NCBI GenBank assembly: GCA_003249015.1
Contig: QBLS01000019.1
Location: 22,565 to 86,564, forward strand
Length of the DNA stretch: 64,000 bases
Reading direction: 5' to 3'
From: Pseudanabaena sp.
GTDB lineage: Bacteria; Cyanobacteriota; Cyanobacteriia; Pseudanabaenales; Pseudanabaenaceae
Shown here: piece after piece, positions 54,742 to 61,901 of the stretch
How the letters are laid out: every line of letters starts with the position of its first letter
How positions within the stretch are numbered: the first letter of the stretch is position 1
The notes under the pieces: generated by a model
What the model saw: only the letters and a program-made list of their open reading frames with translations
Database searches by the model: none
Told to the model about the DNA's origin: nothing
Translations under genes and position numbers: made by a program

Positions 54742-54766
54742 TCGTCTTAATCCTTGCTGATTCTGG

Positions 54767-55183
54767 TTATAGGAACTTATCTAAAATATTGACAATAGGG
54801 TTATCCCTCTTTTGATGTGTGATGATTTGGTCTACACCTGATTTAACAAGCCTAGAGAAAGCATTATCAACAGCCTTAGAGGGTTCTGGTAGTGCATCAG
54901 CAATAGCCTCTTTAAAGGCTATATCCATTGCTACGTTAGAGATAGCTTTGTCTCTATTCCTTCCCACTGGTACACGTTTAGGGGTATAGAGATTTTTCTT
55001 AATCTTCATGTCACCATCTGCGATACAGGAACCGCCAATAATGCCACTAAATAGCAGGGCTAAAGCATACTCCCATGAGAAGCCCATCGTAAGCATAGGA
55101 ACCAAGAAAGGGATACATTGAGAGCCGATAATAGCTAAGTTTCGCCTAGCTTCTTTTGACTTGTGATAAGGAAAAGGAATCAT
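54767..55183 (-). CDS. Small membrane protein of the element (138 aa)
   Basis: 138 residues. Two adjacent hydrophobic stretches at about 20-55 (LAIIGSQCIPFLVPMLTMGF and YALALLFSGIIGG) are followed by a basic, then helical, soluble tail. It lies between the 917-residue gene (25 bp gap) and the 118-residue gene on the same strand, so it is part of the putative structural operon. Not recognised. Confidence 0.65.
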   Translation of the reverse strand: MIPFPYHKSKEARRNLAIIGSQCIPFLVPMLTMGFSWEYALALLFSGIIGGSCIADGDMKIKKNLYTPKRVPVGRNRDKAISNVAMDIAFKEAIADALPEPSKAVDNAFSRLVKSGVDQIITHQKRDNPIVNILDKFL

Positions 55184-55218
55184 TTATTTAATCCTACTGA
55201 TAACGATTAGAGGGTGAA

Positions 55219-55575
55219 TTAGAAGTTAAAGGACTCATCAGCAGGGTTGTTAGGCAAGCGATCAAAGCATTGTTTCCATAGCTTCTTGCCTTCTGGATAA
55301 GCAGCCCAATTAGGTTTCATTTGAATAAAGGCATTGATACGCCAAAATAGTAGACCTGACTGTGCAGGGACTTTGTTAATTTCCATTACAGGTAAAACCA
55401 CGTTCCCAAAGTTAATAGTGTCACCTGATAGTCTGTTTTCTTCCAAGAGAGCAAAGTAAAGTAGGGCTTCTGTGGTATTGGTAAGCCCATGAAGCCCAGT
55501 GATAGGGACACTATTACCCAAGGTAGGTACAGCATTTTCAATAGGTGCAGGGGTGGGGAAAATAATGTTAGCCAT
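55219..55575 (-). CDS. Unknown element protein (118 aa)
   Basis: 118 residues. The N-terminus ANIIFPTPAPIENAVPTLG is Pro-rich, and NTTEALLYFALLEENRL and LLFWRINAFIQMKPNW follow. Repeat copy 3 (55623-55651) lies upstream, with a leader ending TAAAACT-ATG and no Shine-Dalgarno. It is the first gene of a leftward run of four or more. Not recognised. Confidence 0.6.
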   Translation of the reverse strand: MANIIFPTPAPIENAVPTLGNSVPITGLHGLTNTTEALLYFALLEENRLSGDTINFGNVVLPVMEINKVPAQSGLLFWRINAFIQMKPNWAAYPEGKKLWKQCFDRLPNNPADESFNF

Positions 55576-55622
55576 AGTTTTAGATATTTTTTAGATAATG
55601 TGAGTGATGGATGTATTTTTGA

Positions 55623-55651
55623 ACTATGTAATAAAGTTTTTATTACATAGT
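55623..55651. promoter_or_regulatory. Element inverted repeat, copy 3
   Basis: ACTATGTAATAAA-GTT-TTTATTACATAGT. Both arms carry the same T/A exchange relative to other copies (TTTG to TATG), so the dyad is preserved, arguing for selection. It lies 48 bp before the 118-residue gene. Confidence 0.8.
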
Positions 55652-55678
55652 GAAATTAGAGAATATGAGAGAGAGAAC

Positions 55679-57019
55679 TTAAACGGTTTTTGCGTAAACC
55701 TCTAGTTCTAGGATGCCTATGTTGTTAGCGTTGCCAGTACAAACTAGGAACAGAGAAGAAACAGAAGTATTGGTTACTATGTCTCTAACCTGTTCAATCC
55801 CATTTAGATTGCTAAAGGTAAAGGTTCCTAATAGCTGACCACTACTGGAAGTGCCAGCATAGACGGTAATTCCTGACAGCCCATACTGTGCAGCACCACC
55901 AAAAGAATCATTACCTTGTCCACCCCATAGCCTAAGCTGTCTAGGGATAATAGGACTAGCAAAGCTAAGGGTAAGGTTTAAGATATTTTGTCTAGCCATT
56001 ACCCCATCGGTAGTAAAAGCCCCTGTAGGAACCTTTACACCATTAAAGATGTTATTGAGAGGAGTCCCAAAAGGATCAACAAAGCTGTCAGTCGCCACAG
56101 TGTAAGGAACTTGGTAAATGGACATGAAGTTATCTACAGTACCTACTCTCTCAAAAGATATCCATTTGTCATCTAAATAGATTAATTCAATACGAGAATA
56201 AGGACGTAAAATGATACCCTCATCAGCACCTAGCATGGTTAAGTTAGCACCATTTCTAATCTGGTTTGTCCCATTGCCATGTCTAACTTGCAAGTTGTGA
56301 TTACCAGCGGTAAGGGCGATCCTGTCACCTGTATCTGGCTGACTTGGTAGAGTGCAAACCAAATTAGGAACAAGTGATAAATAGCTACCATCCGCTAAAA
56401 CTGAGTTTTGAGTCAAGAAACTTAAAGCCTCACTACCAGCTTGAGGTAAGGCTTCTATGTCATCCAATCTATCAGTGATTATGGTTAGTTCCGTAGATAA
56501 GCCTGTTATCTCGGTGATAGAGTGGCTGTGAGTAGATGGATTAAAGCTTAAAGGCTTATTCTGTATACTGTCCCAGTTAACTGTAGGGGCTTCTAATCCT
56601 TGCACTGCTAGCTCTAGTTCGCTTAAATCATTCTCTAAAAGAGAGAACTGATTGGGTAAAGCTAAAATCTGGGAAGGGATAGGGACTGTATTAGATTCAT
56701 TTAAAATCTGCCCTACCGATGTATAGCTAATTTTTAAAGTGTAAGAATCACTCAAAAAAGCAGTAGGGACAAACTTTAAACTATCTGTTTCAGGGAGCTC
56801 CAAGGCTATAAGGTCTACCCCTGATTTAATGGCGTATCCCTTACCATTTTCTCCATAGTACTGATAGAGATAACCTATCACCTGACTACTAACTAAGTAT
56901 TCTGGTTTAGTACTTACATTTAGAGATAAGACATTACCAGTAAAAGGAGTATTGATATTAACTACCCCTTGATTAAATTGGTGTACTTGGTTATACAAGC
57001 TCTCAAACTGGATAGGCAT
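55679..57019 (-). CDS. Phage tail-fibre-like / receptor-binding protein
   Basis: 446 residues. Residues 148-175 (NWDSIQNKPLSFNPSTHSH and SITEITGL) match the repeat motif of phage tail fibres (NKP-S-F-P-x-x-H-x-H-x-I-x-x-I-x-GL). A short coiled coil follows at 176-195. The C-terminal ~110 residues are beta-rich and resemble a galactose-binding jelly roll (RQLRLWGGQG, SGITVYAGTSSSGQLLGTF). It most likely mediates attachment to a host surface. A promoter inside repeat copy 4 (57064-57096) points at it, with a start about 40 bp before the ATG. Confidence 0.75.
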   Translation of the reverse strand: MPIQFESLYNQVHQFNQGVVNINTPFTGNVLSLNVSTKPEYLVSSQVIGYLYQYYGENGKGYAIKSGVDLIALELPETDSLKFVPTAFLSDSYTLKISYTSVGQILNESNTVPIPSQILALPNQFSLLENDLSELELAVQGLEAPTVNWDSIQNKPLSFNPSTHSHSITEITGLSTELTIITDRLDDIEALPQAGSEALSFLTQNSVLADGSYLSLVPNLVCTLPSQPDTGDRIALTAGNHNLQVRHGNGTNQIRNGANLTMLGADEGIILRPYSRIELIYLDDKWISFERVGTVDNFMSIYQVPYTVATDSFVDPFGTPLNNIFNGVKVPTGAFTTDGVMARQNILNLTLSFASPIIPRQLRLWGGQGNDSFGGAAQYGLSGITVYAGTSSSGQLLGTFTFSNLNGIEQVRDIVTNTSVSSLFLVCTGNANNIGILELEVYAKTV

Positions 57020-57062
57020 AAATTTTAAGTACTAAATAAAATTAATGGGAAGGGCTTATAAA

Positions 57063-57097
57063 ATGACTTTATTACAAAGTCTTTGTAATAAAGTCAA
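57063..57097. promoter_or_regulatory. Element inverted repeat, copy 4, overlapping back-to-back promoters
   Basis: The dyad TGACTTTATTACAAAG/CTTTGTAATAAAGTCA reads as a promoter on both strands. Minus: TTGACT (57097-57092), 17 bp, TAATAA (57074-57069), toward the fibre gene. Plus: ATGACT (57063-57068), 17 bp, TAATAA (57086-57091), toward the three paralogous genes. The dyad is thus both a divergent promoter and a potential operator. Confidence 0.75.
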
Positions 57098-57313
57098 ATC
57101 ACAAGCCACTAAAAATCTGTGCATGGAAAAGAACCTACATTATTAAATTATTAATTACAAGCATCATACCTTAAAACCTATACTCATATAGACCTTAAAC
57201 AGCAGATCAAATCGGAACCCTTAAGAGTCCTTTAACAGTACTAACAAAGAAAATAGTTGTAATAGATTAGCTAATGAGTTAAGGTCGTCTCCATTGAGTT
57301 AGTAAACACATAC

Positions 57314-57664
57314 ATGACAATTAAAACCGCTTGGATTAGCTCTGGCACTTCGCAAGCCATTGAATTAGCTTTAGATCAAGATAAGTACGATACAGCCCTT
57401 GCTGCTGCTTGCGGTGTGTCGTTCACAGCCCCTGCTGCTGGCGTGCAAAAGTATCCCTACAAGTCCCAGTCTGCTGCATTGGCTACAGGTGCTATTATTC
57501 GCGCAAAACTCAAAGTTAAGCTTGGCAAGAAAACCCGAACTATTACGGTTATTGCTGACAAAGATAAGGCTGATACCTTGGCTGCTGACTTGGTAGGTCA
57601 AAAGATTAAAGTTGGAGGATCTACCAAAGTTGACTGGGATGTAACTAAGGTTACTCAAGGCTAA
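57314..57664 (+). CDS. Coat-like small protein, paralog 1 (116 aa)
   Basis: 116 residues, no signal peptide or membrane helix. It shares a pattern with the next two genes: LDQDKYDTAL, a strand KTRTITVIADKDKADTLAADL, and the C-terminal LVGQKIKVGG...VDWDV. Codon use is biased to GCT/AAG as in highly expressed genes. No Shine-Dalgarno before the ATG. It is followed by a stable hairpin (57675-57712). A repeated, abundant small protein in a virus-like element suggests a coat or scaffold role, by inference only. Confidence 0.7.
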   Translation: MTIKTAWISSGTSQAIELALDQDKYDTALAAACGVSFTAPAAGVQKYPYKSQSAALATGAIIRAKLKVKLGKKTRTITVIADKDKADTLAADLVGQKIKVGGSTKVDWDVTKVTQG

Positions 57665-57674
57665 ATTATCGATC

Positions 57675-57712
57675 ATTTAAGGGGTATTTAATACTCGTTA
57701 AGCCCCTTAAAT
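57675..57712 (+). terminator. Hairpin between paralog 1 and paralog 2
   Basis: ATTTAAGGGG/CCCCTTAAAT perfect 10-bp arms with an 18-nt loop, followed by a weak T-rich stretch (TTCTCTCT). It is a partial terminator or mRNA-stabilising stem. Confidence 0.65.
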
Positions 57713-57755
57713 TTCTCTCTCATTCTGTTAATTATTTAGGGGTTTATATACCAAA

Positions 57756-58115
57756 ATGGCTACTAACAAAAAGTCTCCTTATTTCGTTACTTTAGGTACA
57801 GGTGCTGACGCACAAGTACAACTAGATCCTGATATCTACACCTCTGCTGTACTCACTGAATTAGGCTTAAGTGCCACTAAGACAGCTAACGCTAAAGTGC
57901 TACGAGTTCCTATTGCTACTCTTGCAGCTAGTTCTTTTGCTGGCTTAGTTCGTGTAACTTGCGTTAAAGGTGCTGGCACTCCCGAAGAAGAAACCCGTCA
58001 AATCCGTTTACTGTGTGAAGCCTCTAAGCTTGATACCGCTAAAGCTGCTTTAGCTGGCAAAACTGTTAAGCTAGGCTATGGTGCTGCTGCTGTTGACTGG
58101 ACTATCCAAGCCTAG
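57756..58115 (+). CDS. Coat-like small protein, paralog 2 (119 aa)
   Basis: 119 residues. It is closest to paralog 3: LDPDIYTSAV, ETRQIRLLCEASKLDTAKAAL and GKTVKLGYGAAAVDWTI. It is beta-rich and soluble, with GCT-rich codons suggesting high expression. It is followed by a strong terminator (58132-58180). The spacing and terminator pattern resemble genes for abundant virion proteins, but no known coat fold is recognised. Confidence 0.72.
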   Translation: MATNKKSPYFVTLGTGADAQVQLDPDIYTSAVLTELGLSATKTANAKVLRVPIATLAASSFAGLVRVTCVKGAGTPEEETRQIRLLCEASKLDTAKAALAGKTVKLGYGAAAVDWTIQA

Positions 58116-58131
58116 TCTGCTTCTGGTTCTT

Positions 58132-58180
58132 AATAACTCATAATCTATCTATCCTATGGTGGTTATGAGTTATTTTTTTT
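58132..58180 (+). terminator. Strong terminator after paralog 2
   Basis: AATAACTCATAA/TTATGAGTTATT perfect 12-bp arms then a run of T. It separates the first two paralogs from the third and later genes. Confidence 0.9.
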
Positions 58181-58199
58181 ATCTATTTAAAGTAAAACT

Positions 58200-58571
58200 A
58201 TGGCTACATCAAAAAAAGAAAACAGATTTATAGGGATAGACCCTAATGTAGCTTTCAAGCTTAACTTAGATCCTGATATCTATAACTCTCAAATTTCGCC
58301 CCTTTTAGGTATGGGTAATACCTTGCTAGCTAACCAGAAGCAGGTAGATGCCACTATCCAAGTAGCTACTAAAAATGGTCATTGTGTAATACTTAAATGC
58401 ACAGTTCAAAAGGGCGAAGGAATAAACCAAGAGACTAGACAGATAGAGCTAATCTGTGATGTAGATAATGCTGATACAGCACCCTCTCAATTGATAGGTA
58501 AGACTGTTAAGCTAGGCTATAAAACGCAGGCTACGGACTGGGAAGTTATATCAGCCTATGTCAAGGGGTAG
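58200..58571 (+). CDS. Coat-like small protein, paralog 3 (123 aa)
   Basis: 123 residues: LDPDIYNSQI, ETRQIELICDVDNADTAPSQL and GKTVKLGYKTQATDWEVI align with paralogs 1 and 2. It lies after the strong terminator, so it is expected at lower level than paralog 2, with the leader GTAAAACT-ATG shared with two leftward genes. Possibly a minor variant of the same structural protein. Confidence 0.7.
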   Translation: MATSKKENRFIGIDPNVAFKLNLDPDIYNSQISPLLGMGNTLLANQKQVDATIQVATKNGHCVILKCTVQKGEGINQETRQIELICDVDNADTAPSQLIGKTVKLGYKTQATDWEVISAYVKG

Positions 58572-58574
58572 GGT

Positions 58575-58958
58575 ATGTCTAATCAATTGCCTGACTTCCT
58601 TACAGGCACATGGTTACAGAGGTATCATGTAGGTTTCGAAGGGGATAGAGTAGGCTCTTTTGGGGTAGCTCCTATTAGACCTGTCTTAATCCCTTTCCTA
58701 TTCACTCAGCCATATGTAAGGCTAAGTGTAGATTCTATCCAGAAGAAAACTAACTGGACTTTTGGAGCTAGAGTTTATCAAACTATCACTACTCAATTAG
58801 GTTTTGAGGACGTAATTAGTGAGCATACTTTAGACTTGGGAAAACCTGAAATTATAAATATGCTTCTATTCCCAGATGGCTACAGATTAAAGCTTAGTTT
58901 CCCTACTTGGCTAGTAGATGTAGATATTGTTATCCATGAATACATAGAGGCTAATTAA
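58575..58958 (+). CDS. Unknown element protein (127 aa)
   Basis: 127 residues, beta-rich and soluble (FLFTQPYVRLSVDSIQKKTNWTF, LDVDIVIHE-like C-terminus). It starts 3 bp after paralog 3, with AAGGGG as a Shine-Dalgarno. The stop overlaps the next ATG (TAATG). It is part of the rightward run of probable structural genes. Not recognised. Confidence 0.65.
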   Translation: MSNQLPDFLTGTWLQRYHVGFEGDRVGSFGVAPIRPVLIPFLFTQPYVRLSVDSIQKKTNWTFGARVYQTITTQLGFEDVISEHTLDLGKPEIINMLLFPDGYRLKLSFPTWLVDVDIVIHEYIEAN

Positions 58959-59290
58959 TGTCTATTCTTACCCCTTTTTTAAATATATTTAGGTCTGCTT
59001 TACTGTCTTCTGAAAGAGATAAAATACAGGCTAAATTTGATCACTTTGACGATAGAGTAGATAAGGTAGAATTGAGTATAGCTGTACTCACTGAGCAGTT
59101 GAAAGCTACTCATCAAATAAACTTAGCTAACCATGCTTTAGCCCTTGCTAATAATGAAGCTACAGAACAAAGGTTAAACGCTATTAGTGCTACTTGTTCC
59201 GCCACTGACTTAGTGGTTAAGCATAATCTAGCCTACATGAATGAGTCACTAGAAATGATTAAATCAGCACTTAAAGGGATTAAACCCTAA
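58958..59290 (+). CDS. Coiled-coil element protein (110 aa)
   Basis: 110 residues. A short hydrophobic N-terminus (ILTPFLNIFRSALL) is followed by a continuous heptad-like helix (FDDRVDKVELSIAVLTEQLKATH...EQRLNAI). The ATG overlaps the upstream stop. It could be a spike, linker or assembly protein; not recognised. It is the last gene before the bidirectional terminator. Confidence 0.65.
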   Translation: MSILTPFLNIFRSALLSSERDKIQAKFDHFDDRVDKVELSIAVLTEQLKATHQINLANHALALANNEATEQRLNAISATCSATDLVVKHNLAYMNESLEMIKSALKGIKP

Positions 59291-59306
59291 AGCTTAAATA
59301 GCTAAT

Positions 59307-59345
59307 AAAATACCCTCTAAGTGATAAGCATAGAGGGTATTATTT
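59307..59345. terminator. Bidirectional terminator between convergent element genes
   Basis: AATACCCTCTA/TAGAGGGTATT perfect 11-bp arms, 11-nt loop, A-tract upstream and T-tract downstream. Confidence 0.88.
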
Positions 59346-59367
59346 TGTGTTTATTTCTGGGTTTTGA

Positions 59368-60255
59368 CTAAAAGAAGTAGCCCCATCTGTCAGCTTGCTT
59401 GAAGTCTTGAGTCCATCCTATTGCTTCAAGGCAATTTTCTATTGCGGTTTTAGTGTACTGTACCTCCTTTAATCTACATTCATTCTCAAATTCGCTTAAT
59501 AGAACAGAAAAGGGGGTTTTGCCTTTAGGTTTTTTTGTAGTAAACCGCATGGATTTATTAGAGGCTAGAAGCGAAGCATAGCCTCTAATAAACTCAGACA
59601 AGGTTTCTAGCTCTTCTGGACTAAGGCTATTTTTGTTGACAGATGGTAAAGCAGGCTTAAGATCAGGTGAGACAGGAGAAGAACTAAAAGTATTTTTTTT
59701 ACTCAATTTAGCCCTTCTATCATCAAGAGCTTTTGCTTGATCTTGAATAGCTTTATATTCATCCAAAAAATTAACTAAATTAATTTGAAGATTTAGAGCA
59801 TCATCAAATGATTTAACTAATTTAGCGGATTCTATATGGCTATTCATGTAACCCCGTATCAACTCGTCATCATTGCTTGTGATAGGGGTTTCGAGTTGTA
59901 ATTGCAGTGATGAATGATGACGAGTTGACGCTAGAATCTCTCTAGCTTTAATGAAAGCCTTAACTAATTTGGCTTTAACTTGTACTACTTTGGTTGTGTT
60001 ACGAGAGAGAGTAGCAATAAAAATAAATTGATCTTCTGTTAGGAGTGCAAATTTAGGAGGTTTAGGGTTGTTAACCCTGCCTTGTGTCGATTCCGTTTCA
60101 AACGTGATCGATCCAAAACTAGACTCAATAGATACTTGATGATTACGGATAGTTTCAAGTAGATTCTTATGCTCTATCCCTAAATGAGTAGCAATCTCTC
60201 TGGAATCGCAAACCAAAGTAGCGTCATTGATAGTTTGAATAGAAAATTCTGTCAT
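59368..60255 (-). CDS. Rha-family phage regulatory protein
   Basis: 295 residues. The N-terminal ~110 residues match the Rha regulator family: TLVCDSREIATHLGIEHKNLLETIRNHQ, PPKFALLTEDQFIFIATLSRNT and VQVKAKLVKAFIKARE. Rha proteins occur in temperate phages and satellites, where they interfere with or regulate phage growth. The C-terminus is coiled and basic. The ATG overlaps the stop of the upstream 88-residue gene (ATGA). Confidence 0.85.
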   Translation of the reverse strand: MTEFSIQTINDATLVCDSREIATHLGIEHKNLLETIRNHQVSIESSFGSITFETESTQGRVNNPKPPKFALLTEDQFIFIATLSRNTTKVVQVKAKLVKAFIKAREILASTRHHSSLQLQLETPITSNDDELIRGYMNSHIESAKLVKSFDDALNLQINLVNFLDEYKAIQDQAKALDDRRAKLSKKNTFSSSPVSPDLKPALPSVNKNSLSPEELETLSEFIRGYASLLASNKSMRFTTKKPKGKTPFSVLLSEFENECRLKEVQYTKTAIENCLEAIGWTQDFKQADRWGYFF

Positions 60256-60518
60256 TTTGTTTTTGGTGCATAGGTAGGAAAAATCTCGATCAATCTATCG
60301 TAGGAATAACCCATGTGTTCAATCGCAAAAGCAAAAGCCCTTTTTTTGGCTTTTAGACCGTGTAAGCCTCGCAGAGAGTTAATAAATAACTCTTCTTTGC
60401 AGGTTAACTGCATTTCTACAGAGTTTTTAGCAAGCAGGTTGATGTTTAAAAGACAAATAATACGAGTAAAACTAGAGCTTTGTATACAGCTCCGATAAGT
60501 CATTTTGTGAGGTATCAT
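60252..60518 (-). CDS. Unknown element protein upstream of rha (up to 88 aa)
   Basis: Up to 88 residues from ATG 60518; internal ATGs at 60503 or the Met of VEMQL (about residue 36) would give shorter forms. The C-terminal half looks protein-like (TCKEELFINSLRGLHGLKAKKRAFAFAIEHMGYSYDRLIEIFPTY). It is coupled to rha by ATGA. Repeat copy 5 lies 120 bp upstream. Not recognised. Confidence 0.6.
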   Translation of the reverse strand: MIPHKMTYRSCIQSSSFTRIICLLNINLLAKNSVEMQLTCKEELFINSLRGLHGLKAKKRAFAFAIEHMGYSYDRLIEIFPTYAPKTK

Positions 60519-60639
60519 GCAGGTTAGCTAATATGACTAGATAAGTTAGTCTGTTAGTTAGGGCTAAGACATTGTTGGTAGCAATTTCCTAGCCCGTTAA
60601 AGTTGCGATTGCGTTTAGGCTTGGTGGCTACATTTTTAA

Positions 60640-60668
60640 ACTTTGTAATAAAGTTTTTGTTATAAAAT
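60640..60668. promoter_or_regulatory. Element inverted repeat, copy 5 (one arm degraded)
   Basis: ACTTTGTAATAAAGT is intact; the second arm reads TTTGTTATAAAAT, with changes that break the dyad. It lies in the 339-bp divergent gap between the rha operon (-) and the small DNA-binding-like gene (+). TATAAT at 60794-60799 is a likely -10 for the latter. Nothing else is seen in this gap. Confidence 0.65.
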
Positions 60669-60857
60669 CAGAAACCATACAGTTTTGTATAACGTCATGT
60701 ATTGCCATGAGAGGGAGCTAATAAAAGCTCATTTACCTAGATATGGCTTGCTGACTGGGTTTACACGCTTGTACTTGAATGTAACAATCAAGTTATAATA
60801 TGTCAATAAATATAAGTTAATTTAAATGGTTAACTAAATAATCATAGTTAAATTGTT

Positions 60858-61022
60858 ATGGCTAACAAAAAAGATAATCAAAAAGAATACAGCCCCAACT
60901 GGGGAGGTGTTAGAAGGGGTACAGGTGAAGAAACTGTAGTAATGCGTGTACCAATATCGCTAGCACCTATTGTTAAAGAAATGGTAGATGAGCATAAAGC
61001 TAATAAATGTAACGACTCTTAA
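60858..61022 (+). CDS. 54-residue RHH-like small protein
   Basis: ATG 60858 to TAA 61022. A basic N-terminus and WGGVRRGTGEE lead into a strand-helix region EETVVMRVPISLAPIVKEMVDEH, the shape of short ribbon-helix-helix or related DNA-binding proteins of cyanobacterial mobile elements. An inverted motif GGTTAACTAAATAATCATAGTTAAAT just before the start could be its operator. A regulatory role is inferred. Confidence 0.6.
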   Translation: MANKKDNQKEYSPNWGGVRRGTGEETVVMRVPISLAPIVKEMVDEHKANKCNDS

Positions 61023-61092
61023 TCTCTAATCACAGTCATATCCTCACCTAAGCTTTTTAAGTAATAATCATGAAAGTTTAGATATTAATTTA

Positions 61093-61662
61093 ATGAACAA
61101 TAAATCTTGGATAACTAAGAGTGATATAAAAATCTTTGTTATTTTTGTTTTGTGTATATCCCTAGGATCATTACTAGGGCTTAGTTTAGGTGCTGTAGTC
61201 AGTAAATCACTACCTGTACCCTTTACCCTCCATACATGGTCTTTTATAGGCGCTATGTTTGGATTATTAGTTAGCCTGATTTTTATATCTAAACCTAAAA
61301 ACAAAAAAAATAAATTTAAAAAACATAGTAGGAATGGGTTTAAATTTAATCACTTACTCTTTTACCTATTCATAGGGGCTATGTCAGGAATAGGGGTAAT
61401 TTTGATAGCTGTAGGTATGTCTAAGGGTGAGGGATTGAACTTTGCTTACTTGCTATTCCAGATACCTAGCTCTATAGCAGTAGGGATTATTAATTCTAGG
61501 CGTGTCTTTAGAAATAACAAACCTACTGATGATCCTGATAGTGGTATTGAGTTTTCACCTGTACCTAAGAAACCTAAACCCTCAGACGATGACTTAGCCG
61601 TAATGCTTCTAAAGCGTAGGAAGAATGAAAACTATAGCGATATACACAGGTATTTAAATTAA
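61093..61662 (+). CDS. Four-helix membrane protein of the element (189 aa)
   Basis: 189 residues with four hydrophobic segments: IFVIFVLCISLGSLLGLSLG, WSFIGAMFGLLVSLIFI, HLLFYLFIGAMSGIGVILIAV and FAYLLFQIPSSIAVGII. A basic linker (KPKNKKNKFKKH) lies between the pairs and there is a charged C-terminal tail. Not recognised; it could be a superinfection-exclusion or accessory (moron) protein. It is rightward and alone between the 54-residue gene and copy 6 of the repeat. Confidence 0.65.
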   Translation: MNNKSWITKSDIKIFVIFVLCISLGSLLGLSLGAVVSKSLPVPFTLHTWSFIGAMFGLLVSLIFISKPKNKKNKFKKHSRNGFKFNHLLFYLFIGAMSGIGVILIAVGMSKGEGLNFAYLLFQIPSSIAVGIINSRRVFRNNKPTDDPDSGIEFSPVPKKPKPSDDDLAVMLLKRRKNENYSDIHRYLN

Positions 61663-61715
61663 GGTTTATTTTCACTAAATACTCATTTATTAAGTACTTG
61701 GCTACATTATTTGGG

Positions 61716-61742
61716 ATTGTAATAAAGTTTTTATTACAAAGT
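61716..61742. promoter_or_regulatory. Element inverted repeat, copy 6
   Basis: TTGTAATAAA-GTT-TTTATTACAA dyad, ending 6 bp before the ATG of the last small gene. Confidence 0.75.
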
Positions 61743-61748
61743 GATTTT

Positions 61749-61901
61749 ATGTACCTTTTAAGCAAATCATCATCTCAAGTATGCTTAAATAGGTGTAAGT
61801 CTTATCACTGGACTAAGCTTATTATCGTTGGACTGCTTGCTGTGTATACCTTCTGGGGCTTACGACTTTCTACCAAGAGTAAAAGCACCACTTTGGGGTA
61901 G
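61749..61901 (+). CDS. Small membrane protein ending inside attR (50 aa)
   Basis: 50 residues from ATG 61749, right after repeat copy 6. The sequence has a basic N-terminus, one helix (KLIIVGLLAVYTFWGL) and a C-terminal STTLG whose last codons and TAG lie in the 51-bp att repeat. The frame is closed by tRNA sequence, so integration or excision would not change the end if attP carries the same core. It may be fortuitous. Confidence 0.45.
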   Translation: MYLLSKSSSQVCLNRCKSYHWTKLIIVGLLAVYTFWGLRLSTKSKSTTLG

